Of a stretch of 64,000 nt of DNA, positions 42,312 through 50,566 are shown in pieces; position 1 is the stretch's first letter, and each line of letters begins with the position of its first letter. Under the pieces are notes generated by a model, which was not told where the DNA came from, searched no databases, and was given only the letters and a program-made list of their open reading frames with translations. Source of the stretch: Sinorhizobium fredii NGR234 (GTDB taxonomy: Bacteria > Pseudomonadota > Alphaproteobacteria > Rhizobiales > Rhizobiaceae); assembly GCF_000018545.1 (NCBI RefSeq), contig NC_012586.1:372001-436000 (forward strand), written 5' to 3'. A program made the position numbers and the translations under genes.

Positions 42312-42722
42312 ATGTCGCGCGAGACGGTTGAAGACCCCATCATCGCTTACAAGACGATCCTGGCGCAGATTATCGACAATCGGCCGTCAGGAACCCGTCA
42401 GCGGCTCGCAGAAGCACTCGGCAAGCATCGCAGCTTCGTCACTCAGGTGACGAGTCCGGCCTATTCGACCCCGCTGCCGGCGCGCCACCTCGCGGCGATC
42501 TTCCGCGTCTGCCATTTTAGCCTGGGCGAGCAGGAACGCTTTCTTCAGGCCTATCAGTCAGCGCACCCCGGCAAGCTGCCGGATTTCGGAAGTGCGCAAA
42601 AGCTGCGCCAGCTCTCGCTGATCGTTCCCGATCTGGGCGACGAAAAGAAGAACCGCCTGTTCGACGAGGCGATAGCAGAACTCGTCCGGAATATGGCGAA
42701 ACTGGTCGGAACGATGGATTAG
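42312..42722 (+). CDS. Small helical protein, possible HTH regulator of the Dha genes
   Basis: The product has 136 residues. The start ATG lies directly after the Enzyme I stop. Residues about 25-65 (GTRQRLAEALGKHRSFVTQV and SPAYSTPLPARHLAAIFRVC) look like an XRE-like helix-turn-helix; the rest is helical and charged (IVPDLGDEKKNRLFDEAIAE). No known family name comes to mind. Its place between Enzyme I and the second dhaK suggests a regulator or an accessory of the kinase. DNA binding is inferred only from the sequence pattern. Confidence 0.55.
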   Translation: MSRETVEDPIIAYKTILAQIIDNRPSGTRQRLAEALGKHRSFVTQVTSPAYSTPLPARHLAAIFRVCHFSLGEQERFLQAYQSAHPGKLPDFGSAQKLRQLSLIVPDLGDEKKNRLFDEAIAELVRNMAKLVGTMD

Positions 42723-42837
42723 AGGGTTGTGATGTGTTTCAGTATGTCGCTGCCTCCGGCAGAGCCCTCTGCATTCGTGTCGGATCGGGCGGCGATTTGC
42801 GCGAGGCAGGAGAGCACGGCGTCGTGGGAAGGGCAGG

Positions 42838-43833
42838 ATGAAGAAATTCATGAACCGAGCCGAGACGTTGGTTGCTGAGAGCCTGGCGGGCCTTGTGTCG
42901 GCCCACGAACGGCTGGTGACCTTCGGAGCCGACGGGAAGTTCGTTCGCCGGCGCAGCCTTCGGCCGGGCAAGGTCTCGCTCATCTCGGGCGGCGGTGCCG
43001 GGCACGAGCCGATGCATGTCGGCTTTGTTGGGAGAGGTATGCTGGATGCCGCGTGTACCGGGCATGTCTTCACTTCTCCAACGCCAGACCAGATTGTTGC
43101 CGCGATCCGGGAAACGGACCGGGGCGAGGGATGTCTGCTCATCGTTAAGAACTATGACGGCGATGTCATGAATTTCGAGATGGCCGCCGAACTCGTCGCG
43201 GCGGAGCACCGGATCGCCACCGTCGTGGTGCGCGACGACGTCGATCCCGGCGGGTCGAAGCGCAGCCAAGGCAGGAGAGGAGTTGCAGGAACCGTTGTGA
43301 TGGAGAAGCTGCTCGGGGCGGCGGCGGAGGCCGGCTGGCGGCTCGATGAACTGAGCGCGCTCGGCGAGAGCCTGAACGGTCGCATCCGCACGATGGGGGT
43401 TTCGCTGCGTGGTGTTACCGTGCCCGACACGGAGCGGGAGACCTTCGTTCTCCCTGAGGATGAAATGGAGATCGGGGTAGGCATCCATGGAGAGCCGGGA
43501 CGCGCACGGGTCAAGTTCGCCACCGCCGACGAAATTGTGGAAACCATGCTGGAGGCAATCTTAGGCGAGTTGGCATCGGAACGTGATGAAAATCTCCTTA
43601 TGTTCATCAACGGCTACGGTGGTACACCGGCATCGGAGCTTTACCTCGTATACAATTCTGCGAAAGCGCAGTGCGAGCGCCTCGGCCTTACGATCGCCCG
43701 GCCGCTGGTCGGGACCTACGTGACCTCTTTGGACATGGCGGGGCTGTCAATCACCGTCGCGCGTCTTGCGGAACGAGAGCTTTCGCTGTGGGACGCGCCG
43801 GTCGACACCGCGGCGCTGCGCTGGGGAGGTTAA
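42838..43833 (+). CDS. dhaK: Dihydroxyacetone kinase subunit DhaK
   Basis: The product has 331 residues, the size of single-domain DhaK. It has GGGAGHEPMHVGFVGRGMLD, IVKNYDGDVMNFEMAAELVA, and the substrate His in VGIHGEPGRARV. It should form the PTS-type kinase with DhaL (39352) and DhaM (39963). The site GGAAGGGCAGG precedes ATG 42838. The gene is separated from dhaL by five genes' distance rather than lying next to it as in E. coli dhaKLM. It is the last gene of the region; no clear terminator follows. Confidence 0.9.
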   Translation: MKKFMNRAETLVAESLAGLVSAHERLVTFGADGKFVRRRSLRPGKVSLISGGGAGHEPMHVGFVGRGMLDAACTGHVFTSPTPDQIVAAIRETDRGEGCLLIVKNYDGDVMNFEMAAELVAAEHRIATVVVRDDVDPGGSKRSQGRRGVAGTVVMEKLLGAAAEAGWRLDELSALGESLNGRIRTMGVSLRGVTVPDTERETFVLPEDEMEIGVGIHGEPGRARVKFATADEIVETMLEAILGELASERDENLLMFINGYGGTPASELYLVYNSAKAQCERLGLTIARPLVGTYVTSLDMAGLSITVARLAERELSLWDAPVDTAALRWGG

Positions 43834-44594
43834 TTTAATCCTGCCCTCTGCGCGCCGCAGCCCGAGGCGGGTACGCTTCGTGGCAGCATGATGTTTTTGC
43901 TCAGAACAGGTCCCAGGGCGACGCCATTCGGATGACGTTCGCGACAAATTTATGACCATGCCACGGGCCGCAACAGGCGCGCCTGATGGCGCGCAGGTAG
44001 GAAACTGCTGGGCCCGCCATTTGCACCGTTCCTCGACTGGCCGAGAGCTGTTCGTAGCGAGAAAATTGCCAATCAACGGCATACGATACGGCGGGGGGTG
44101 CGCAGGCCTGCTCTTTGGCGGGATGTTCATTGCCGCTGGCGGTCCGGGCTTCGCGGGATTCCGCAATTGTCGATCGATACGCTCGTCGCAGGGGCCACGA
44201 TCGCCATTCCAGTTCGACGCCTTAAACCGAGTACTCGAAGCCCATGTGGCACAAGAGGACGCAGTTCGCATCAAGTCGACTGCATCGGAGTAGGAGCTTG
44301 AACCGCGGCAACTTCGCCTTTGTTTTCTAGACACTATGCCCGGCGAGTCAACAACTGAACGATCTCGTTTCGGGCTCCAAAGATCACATAATGTATCAAC
44401 CGGAACAGCATGCCATAATCGGCCGGTCCGACGTTCAAATCCGTGCAAGGTGTTTAGCTCAGAATTTGGCTCAGCCAAGGAAGATGAGCCAAAGGAAGAA
44501 ATCATAATTCTCATAGGTTTACCGGGCATTTTCCCTCAGTTTGGCTCAGAGCTTTGGTTCGAGTGAGACTGATAAGCTCTAGTTTGAGCCAAAC
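43834..44594. other. Gene-poor stretch with repeated TTTGGCTCA nonamers
   Basis: I see no convincing gene in these 761 bases. The longest plus-strand frame (43952-44293, 113 codons) has no recognisable domain. Near the right end the nonamer TTTGGCTCA occurs at 44465-44473 and 44540-44548, and inverted at 44485-44493 and 44585-44593; TTTAGCTCA at 44453-44461 is a near copy. The first pair could form a 9-bp hairpin with an 11-base loop. At 44365-44409 a stretch resembles 15685-15728. The region probably holds the 3' end signals of the minus-strand gene at 44595. Confidence 0.5.
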
Positions 44595-46229
44595 TCATGG
44601 AATGCTGTAACGCGTGCCGCTGCGAATCCCGCTGGATATCAATCGCCCATCTTTCACCAGTTGCTCAACGCTTCGGCGGATCCGCGACCTTGGGATCTCA
44701 GAGCCAACTCGCTTATGGATATCGCCGATCTTTGATTGTGGGTAGCGACCGACATCTTCGACAATGAGCGCGAAAAGCCTGTGTGGCTCTATACGTTTGA
44801 GAGTGGTCCCTCCGATGAAGTCGTGACGCCGGAGCATTTCTGGATCCACAAAATAACGCGTGGCTTGCGTGCGGCCGGCGCTCCTGACGAGTTGCCATTC
44901 CAGAAGTCGCTTGATCCAGGGCTGAAGTGCATCGATCGAAGGAAGTTCAATTTGGGCAGCAAGCTCACGCGCCGTCAACGCATCATGTTGGGCGAGAAGG
45001 CCAAGCGCAATACGCTCCCGTTGAGTGAGTTGGTATGTGTCGTCAGCCTTGGCGATGAAGTCGATGATTTCCGGCTTCAATATGCGACGGCGAATGGTGA
45101 CCTGCACTCGGTCATGTTGCTCAACCAGTTCCGGTGCCGGCCGGCCCTGTGAAAGTAGCACCTCATAGACTTTGTCGTATCCGCTTCCCTCTCTTTCCAT
45201 AAGCTTGAGGTCGTGGAAAAGCCGAGCCAAGTGTTCATTGCGTCGTACCGTCGTATGAAGCACGTTCTGTGGAGTAACTCCTAGAGGGAGCAGCCCGGGA
45301 TTGACGACTTCCAATCGATCCGGATGGAGATTGAGGAAAATGTCTCCCCGCTGCGTATAGGGCCTATGGACGAGCGCGTTGACTAGCAATTCGCGAACTA
45401 CAACTTCGTCGAATGCTGGGACATTCTGCCGGAAGAGACCATCGGGCAATTCGTAGGACTCTTTGAAGTCGGGAACTTCCTGCCAAACGGCTTCTACCAG
45501 TTCCATAGGGTTGAGGGCGTGATCATCCCAGACGATCTTATTGACCTTCTGCCCATGATCGTCGAACTTGATGAACTGGAGCACCGGCGCTGTTATCAGC
45601 TGTGCCCTCCGAAACTGCTTTCCGACACAAAGGACACCGAGATTGGTGAGATACTCGCCTTGAGCCAACAAGTAGTGGTCCAGCAGCTCGTTCGGCGTCT
45701 TTTCCTTCACCGAGGACTTGACGCGATCAGACGCTCGTAGTCCCGTAACGATAGCATCGACCTTTACCGCGTCCAGTTCGGATCGAGGGATCTGCAACGA
45801 AATCTGCGTTTCCCATGGCAGTGCGGCGCGTTCGGATGCCAATCGCATGACATCATCGCCGGTGACCGGTTTGCTTTGGTCGGCCACACGAAGGTAGTAG
45901 CGACCGTCGGTCGTTGACGCGACGGCAAGAGATCTCGGAACTGTAAGCTCAATGTACTGGCCGCCGTTGATCGCCGTTACGATGTTTGGCAGGCCGATTA
46001 CATTCACGGTTCTTTCCGCAAGCTTTCGCCGCAGCAAATCCGGCAGATCAGATTGAACACGTTGTTCTGCAGGGGGCAGCTCGTGACCATCTTCAATTCC
46101 GATCTTCAGAGTTCCGCCGGCGGCATTGGCAAAGGCAATGCAGTCTTTCGCCAACTCGGCCCAATTTGCGGTATTGCCGGTCACAGCCCGGAGCGATTTT
46201 TGGTCGGACAGGTGACCTTCCAAACTCAA
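44595..46229 (-). CDS. AlbA_2/Schlafen-like ATP-binding protein with winged-helix C-terminus
   Basis: The product has 544 residues. The N-terminal AlbA_2 part (about 10-130) has AKDCIAFANAAGGTLKIGIE, GQYIELTVPRS and RYYLRVADQSKPVTGDDVMRL. A HATPase_c4-like part (about 260-370) has VVRELLVNALVHRPYTQRGD, LEVVNPGLLPLGVTPQNVLH and REGSGYDKVYEVL. Two winged-helix modules follow (ERIALGLLAQHDALTARELAA and KIGDIHKRVGSEIPRSRIRR). Such proteins are widespread accessory genes, called putative regulators or RecG-like; some families are linked to phage defence. It is a single-gene unit, divergent from the CGNR gene. Function is unknown. Confidence 0.75.
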   Translation of the reverse strand: MSLEGHLSDQKSLRAVTGNTANWAELAKDCIAFANAAGGTLKIGIEDGHELPPAEQRVQSDLPDLLRRKLAERTVNVIGLPNIVTAINGGQYIELTVPRSLAVASTTDGRYYLRVADQSKPVTGDDVMRLASERAALPWETQISLQIPRSELDAVKVDAIVTGLRASDRVKSSVKEKTPNELLDHYLLAQGEYLTNLGVLCVGKQFRRAQLITAPVLQFIKFDDHGQKVNKIVWDDHALNPMELVEAVWQEVPDFKESYELPDGLFRQNVPAFDEVVVRELLVNALVHRPYTQRGDIFLNLHPDRLEVVNPGLLPLGVTPQNVLHTTVRRNEHLARLFHDLKLMEREGSGYDKVYEVLLSQGRPAPELVEQHDRVQVTIRRRILKPEIIDFIAKADDTYQLTQRERIALGLLAQHDALTARELAAQIELPSIDALQPWIKRLLEWQLVRSAGRTQATRYFVDPEMLRRHDFIGGTTLKRIEPHRLFALIVEDVGRYPQSKIGDIHKRVGSEIPRSRIRRSVEQLVKDGRLISSGIRSGTRYSIP

Positions 46230-46464
46230 GACTTTGTTCTTCCTTTGTTTTTCTAAGCAGACTAGCTGACAAAATATGCTGTCCGTTGAAGGAATCTTAT
46301 GTGTTTTGTATCAGCTTGTCGGGTTTTTATCCAACCCGGTTTGCTGCCGCTGATGATAATGGCACCGCACGCTGGAAGGAACGATTCATGTTTGCCCAGA
46401 ATTCGTTCCTCCTCGCAATATGCCACGACAATCGCTATATACGGAACTGACTAAGGTGGTTCCT

Positions 46465-47052
46465 ATGCGACATGAATTTTCCGAAGGCGATCTTGCGTTT
46501 CGCTTTACATCCCATCGGCTGTGCCTCGATTTTCTTTCGACGATCGGCGAGGTCGGGCATAGGGATATTGAGCGAATTGGCACTCCCACATCCTATTCCC
46601 GGTGGATCGCAGCCTCGGGAATTCTCGATCGCGAACCACTCGTTTCAGTGACGGATGTCGAGGATGCGGTGGAGTTCCGGCGAATATTGCGGAGCTTCTT
46701 CTCGGATGTCACTGCCGAGATCAGGCCGCCTGCCAATGTGATCCGCGCGATCAACGATACGTCGCGTCGTCCCATTCCCTGGATGGAACTGGCAGATGAC
46801 GGATATACTGTCTCGCGCCGCGCCGTTGCTCCGGCTCAGGCCGCGCTCGCCTCCGTCGCGCGCGACGCGCTTCTGCTGGTGTCGGAAGGCCTGCTTCCCC
46901 GTGTCAAGCAATGCAACGATCCGACATGCAACATGTTCTTCCTCGACAACAGTCGCGGAAACAACCGGATCTGGTGCTCAACAGAGGGGCGCGGCTGCGG
47001 CAACAAGGCCAAGAAGCGAGCGTTCAGGAAGCGTCACTCGGAACCATCTTGA
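46465..47052 (+). CDS. CGNR zinc-finger protein (ABATE domain)
   Basis: The product has 195 residues from ATG 46465, after AAGGTGG. The N-terminal ABATE region has HRLCLDFLSTIGE. The C-terminal zinc finger has VKQCNDPTCNMFFLDNSRGN and RIWCSTEGRGCGNKAKKRAF, four Cys with the CGNR core. These proteins are presumed stress-related transcription regulators. The 3' end overlaps the convergent GntR gene by 29 bp. It may or may not belong with the catabolic operon that starts at 47856. Confidence 0.8.
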   Translation: MRHEFSEGDLAFRFTSHRLCLDFLSTIGEVGHRDIERIGTPTSYSRWIAASGILDREPLVSVTDVEDAVEFRRILRSFFSDVTAEIRPPANVIRAINDTSRRPIPWMELADDGYTVSRRAVAPAQAALASVARDALLLVSEGLLPRVKQCNDPTCNMFFLDNSRGNNRIWCSTEGRGCGNKAKKRAFRKRHSEPS

Positions 47053-47752
47053 TAGGTTCCTCGCCGCCGCCATCCAGCCGCCGGCCGGCGGCCTCGCTGA
47101 TGAGCATCGCGGTGCGTGACAGATGCGTTTCCATCAGCCGGCATGCATTTTCCGGATCTCTCTGAAGGGCGGCCTGCGCCAGAGCGTCATGTTCCGCCGC
47201 AACGTCGCGGTGATCCGCATCGACCGGTATGGACAGCCTGCGATAACGCTCAGCGCGGTCGAATAAGGTCTGCCGGATACCGAGCAGGGTCTGGTTTCGG
47301 CACCCGGCGACCAGCGCGACGTGGAAGTTCGCATGGGCTTCACTCCATGCCGCCGACATTTCGTCGTCGGATCCACGCTGCTCCCGCGGCGTTCCGTTCA
47401 GTCGGTAAAGCGCTGCCACGACTTGACTTTCCCAGGCGAGATCGCCCTGCGCGATGGAGAGGCGAAGACAGGCGCATTCGACTTCGATCCGCGCCTGCGT
47501 GAGGTCGAACATATCCTCTAGAGATACGCCCGTTACCTGAAATCCACGCTTGGCGTATGCATGCAGCAACCCTTCACCTTCCAGACCTGAAAGAGCTTCG
47601 CGGACAGCGCCAAGGCTAACGCCGAACTCCTCGCAGACATCGTTAATGACGATCCGTTCGCCTGGCTGCAGCTCGCAGCGAAGAATCCGTTGTCTCAACG
47701 TGCGGCGAACCAGAGCCGCGTTATTTTGCTTCTGATGGTCCATAGCCAACAT
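47024..47752 (-). CDS. GntR-family regulator, FCD type (probable regulator of the 47.9-59.8 kb operon)
   Basis: The product has 242 residues from ATG 47752, five bases after GAGGGGC; ATG 47743 is the alternative. The winged-helix domain has ILRCELQPGERIVINDVCEE and FGVSLGAVREALSGLEGEGL. The FCD domain has DLTQARIEVECACLRLSIAQ, SEAHANFHVALVAGC and AAEHDALAQAAL, with the usual metal-binding His positions. It is divergent from the catabolic operon, with 103 bp in between that carry a promoter and an inverted repeat. It probably represses the operon until a pathway intermediate is bound. Confidence 0.85.
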   Translation of the reverse strand: MLAMDHQKQNNAALVRRTLRQRILRCELQPGERIVINDVCEEFGVSLGAVREALSGLEGEGLLHAYAKRGFQVTGVSLEDMFDLTQARIEVECACLRLSIAQGDLAWESQVVAALYRLNGTPREQRGSDDEMSAAWSEAHANFHVALVAGCRNQTLLGIRQTLFDRAERYRRLSIPVDADHRDVAAEHDALAQAALQRDPENACRLMETHLSRTAMLISEAAGRRLDGGGEEPIKMVPSDAS

Positions 47753-47803
47753 ATAGCCCCTCGGGACGAAAACGCATTACGAATATAAAAATATATTATT
47801 GCG

Positions 47804-47845
47804 TTGACAATGTCAGATTTGTGGGAGTATCTCTAACTCACAAAT
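47804..47845 (+). promoter_or_regulatory. Promoter and overlapping inverted repeat before the FAH operon
   Basis: TTGACA (47804-47809) is 18 bp from TATCTC (47828-47833), a good sigma-70 pair. ATTTGTG (47817-47823) and CACAAAT (47839-47845) are perfect 7-bp arms around 15 bases, covering the -10 box and ending just before the ribosome site GGAGG. A repressor bound here would block transcription; the adjacent GntR protein is the candidate. Confidence 0.6.
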
Positions 47846-47855
47846 GGAGGAAAAC

Positions 47856-48731
47856 ATGCGCTTTCTAGCCTACACGCAAGGAAATCAGACCGGAGTCGCG
47901 GTTTTATCAAACGGGGAATGGCGCGGGGCGGCTGATGCAGGAACTACCTATGCAGGTTCCATTCAGGCCTGGATTGAGCAGGGAGGCGAGGCCCTCTGGC
48001 TTGCGGGCGACCGACTTTCGCGTGAACCGATAGTCGATCTCGCCAATGTCGACCTGCTTCCGCCCATCCTCCGACCGGGCAAGATCGTCTGCGTGGGCCT
48101 GAATTACGCTGATCATACGGAGGAGAGCGGCTACAAACAGCCCGACCATCCAACCCTGTTTCCCCGGTTCACATCCAGCCTGATTGCGGCGGGAGAACCG
48201 ATCGTGCGGCCCTTCGTGTCCGAGACCCTCGATTTCGAAGGAGAGTTGGTTGCCGTCATAGGACGCCGCGGCCGGCATATTTCCAAGCATGACGCGCTCG
48301 ATCACGTCGCCGGCTACTCGATTTTCAACGATGCATCCATTCGCGAATTCCAGCACCGGACCCCTCAGTGGACGCTTGGCAAGAATTTCGACGGGACGGG
48401 CTCGTTCGGCCCCTGGTTCGTGACGGCCGATGAATTGCCGCGCGGCGCGGCGGGTCTCCGCATCGAGACGCGCCTCAACGGCGAGGTGGTGCAGGCGTCG
48501 AACACCGATCAGCTGATCTTCGATGTCGCGACGCTGGTATCGACCATTTCGGAAGCGATCACCCTCGAGCCCGGCGATCTCATCGTCACGGGAACGCCGT
48601 CCGGCATTGGCCATGCGCGTAACCCGCGTCTCTACATGCGGGCCGGCGATGTGGTGGAGGTCGAGATCCAGTCGATCGGAACACTCAGGAATCCTGTTGT
48701 CGACGAGCCGCTCCAGCGCGCGGCCAGTTGA
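47856..48731 (+). CDS. Fumarylacetoacetate hydrolase-family protein
   Basis: The product has 291 residues. ATG 47856 is chosen because the GGAGG overlapping an earlier ATG (47844) is its ribosome site. The FAH fold is clear: KIVCVGLNYADHTEESGYK, the metal ligands in SETLDFEGELVAVIGR (Glu-Glu) and FNDASIREFQ (Asp), WTLGKNFDGTGSFGPWFV, and ITLEPGDLIVTGTPSGIGHA. These enzymes cleave or isomerise diketo or acylpyruvate acids, often after aromatic ring cleavage or in keto-deoxy-sugar acid breakdown. It is the first gene of the operon. Confidence 0.88.
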   Translation: MRFLAYTQGNQTGVAVLSNGEWRGAADAGTTYAGSIQAWIEQGGEALWLAGDRLSREPIVDLANVDLLPPILRPGKIVCVGLNYADHTEESGYKQPDHPTLFPRFTSSLIAAGEPIVRPFVSETLDFEGELVAVIGRRGRHISKHDALDHVAGYSIFNDASIREFQHRTPQWTLGKNFDGTGSFGPWFVTADELPRGAAGLRIETRLNGEVVQASNTDQLIFDVATLVSTISEAITLEPGDLIVTGTPSGIGHARNPRLYMRAGDVVEVEIQSIGTLRNPVVDEPLQRAAS

Positions 48732-48755
48732 TCGAAAAGGGAGGGGAGGCCCCAG

Positions 48756-49709
48756 ATGACCGCAAACAGAGGACAGATCGGCGCAGAGGCGGTGAACGGA
48801 CTTCTTGGCGCCCATTCGCTCGACACGTTCAGCTTCGGCGTGCCTGATCTGGATAAAGCGGAGGAGTTTCACCGTGCGTTCGGCCTCGTGACGCGAGAAC
48901 GCGGCGGCGCATTGGAACTGCGGACCGAGGGCAACGACCATGTGTGGGCCAGGCTGACGGAAGGGCCGAAGAAAGCGCTCTCCTATCTTAGCTTCGGCAT
49001 CTATGAAGAGGATCTGGAGCGCTTCAAGCGCCACTTGAAGTCCAATGGCGTCCTCGAGACCGACGCGCCTCCGGGCCTTGAATCCAACGGTATCTGGCTG
49101 AGGGACTTCGAGGGAACGTTGGTCGAGCTGAAGGTCGCAGCCAAAAGCTCGCCGGATCAGAAGTCCCACGGCGTGATGAACTCCTCGCCTGCCGGGATCG
49201 CCGGGGCTCCGAAACGTTCCGCCGCCGGGCTCGTGATGCCTTCCCGCATGTCCCACATCCTGCTTTTCACATCCGATGTCGACCGCGCCGTCGATTTCTA
49301 CACGCGTGTTCTCGGCCTCGGCCTCTCGGATCGGGCCGGCTCCAACATCGCATTCCTGCACGGCCGTCATGGCAGCGACCACCACATGGTCGCCTTCGTG
49401 CGGTCGCATGCGCCCGGCATTCACCACACGAGCTGGGACGTGCCGAGCGTCCATCATGTAGGTCTCGGGGCAATGTGCATGGCGGACCGCGGCTTCTCGC
49501 AAGGGTGGGGTGTCGGCCGCCACGTGCTTGGGTCGAACTACTTCCACTACGTGCGTGACCCGTGGGGAAGCTATGCCGAGTACTCCTGCGACATGGACTT
49601 CATACCGAAAAACATCGACTGGTCGGCCGCAGACCATGACGACGAGGATGCATTTTATGTGTGGGGGCCGAAGCCTCCAGCCGATTTCGGCGTGAATCAC
49701 GAGGCCTGA
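48756..49709 (+). CDS. VOC-family extradiol dioxygenase-like protein
   Basis: The product has 317 residues, with AAAGGGAGGGG before ATG 48756. It has two VOC domains: N-terminal DTFSFGVPDLDKAEEFHRAF and C-terminal MSHILLFTSDVDRAVDFYTR. The C-terminal domain keeps the 2-His-1-Glu metal site of type I extradiol enzymes: His in MSHILLF, His in PGIHHTSWDV and Glu in SYAEYSCDMDF. FHYVRDPWGSYAEY resembles the active part of catechol 2,3-dioxygenases. With the FAH-family hydrolase just before, a ring-cleavage step is plausible. The substrate is unknown. Confidence 0.83.
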   Translation: MTANRGQIGAEAVNGLLGAHSLDTFSFGVPDLDKAEEFHRAFGLVTRERGGALELRTEGNDHVWARLTEGPKKALSYLSFGIYEEDLERFKRHLKSNGVLETDAPPGLESNGIWLRDFEGTLVELKVAAKSSPDQKSHGVMNSSPAGIAGAPKRSAAGLVMPSRMSHILLFTSDVDRAVDFYTRVLGLGLSDRAGSNIAFLHGRHGSDHHMVAFVRSHAPGIHHTSWDVPSVHHVGLGAMCMADRGFSQGWGVGRHVLGSNYFHYVRDPWGSYAEYSCDMDFIPKNIDWSAADHDDEDAFYVWGPKPPADFGVNHEA

Positions 49710-49740
49710 CCTCGAACGGCATAAACAGAAAGGTCTGATA

Positions 49741-50496
49741 GTGGAAAACCGCGTTGAAGGTGCTGCGACAGCAGCGCCAAGGCCTCTTATTGGCAAAAGG
49801 ATCGTGCTGACCGGCGCAACCGGCGGCCTCGGGCGCGCGATGGCCGTGGCCTTCGCCGCGGCGGGAGCCGACGTCATTCCCGTCGCACGCGGCGGTGAAG
49901 CGCTTGAAACGCTTGCCGATGAACTCGGCTCTGCGCCTCTGGCGGTGGATCTGACCGATCCGGCCGTGATCAGCAGCGCCATGAACGGTATCGGCCCGGT
50001 TGACGTGCTGGTCAACAATTCTGGCACGAACCGCCCTGGACCCTTTGAAGCGGTCACAGTGCAGGATTTCGACTTGCTCGTGAACCTCAACTTGCGGGGC
50101 ACCTTTTTCGCAACCCAGTCGCTGCTGCCGCACATACGTGCCGGGGGAGCGATATTGAACGTCGGGTCGCAGATGGGGCACGTCGGGGCCGAAAACCGGA
50201 CGGTCTACTGCGCGACGAAGCACGCCATCGAGGGGTTCACGAAAGCACTGGCGATCGAGCTTGCGCCCCGCGCCATCCGGGTCGTGTCGATCGCGCCGAC
50301 ATTCATCGAGACGCCGATGACCGCGCCGATGTTCGCCGATCCGACCTTTCGTTCGCAGGTGCTAACCAACATTCCCATGGGACGCATGGGCCGGCCGGAG
50401 GACGTGGCGGCGGCTGCCGTTTTCCTGGCGTCGGACGCCGCCGGCATGATCACCGGCACGAGCCTTCTGATCGACGGCGGCTGGACCGCCCATTGA
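49741..50496 (+). CDS. Short-chain dehydrogenase/reductase A
   Basis: The product has 251 residues from GTG 49741. The cofactor motif is LTGATGGLGRAMAVAFAAAG (TGxxxGxG). The NNSG motif is LVNNSGTNRP, with catalytic Tyr and Lys in YCATKHAIEGF and the Ser in ILNVGSQMGHV. The C-terminus GTSLLIDGGWTAH is typical. It is the first of four SDR genes in the operon and the least like the others. The substrate cannot be told from sequence. Confidence 0.87.
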   Translation: MENRVEGAATAAPRPLIGKRIVLTGATGGLGRAMAVAFAAAGADVIPVARGGEALETLADELGSAPLAVDLTDPAVISSAMNGIGPVDVLVNNSGTNRPGPFEAVTVQDFDLLVNLNLRGTFFATQSLLPHIRAGGAILNVGSQMGHVGAENRTVYCATKHAIEGFTKALAIELAPRAIRVVSIAPTFIETPMTAPMFADPTFRSQVLTNIPMGRMGRPEDVAAAAVFLASDAAGMITGTSLLIDGGWTAH

Positions 50497-50566
50497 GAAG
50501 CAAAAGGAGGATTTGGAGGTGACGTGCGCAAATCGAGACAGAAGCAGCGAGCCGCAGAGAAGCACC

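Noticed and set aside
43952..44293. Possible 113-residue gene in the gene-poor region
   Set aside because: No domain, no clear ribosome site, and mixed composition; kept only as part of the non-coding description.
47907..50135. Very long minus-strand open frame (742 codons) across three plus-strand genes
   Set aside because: It spans FAH, VOC and SDR genes that each have conserved catalytic residues and ribosome sites; the antisense product has no family features.
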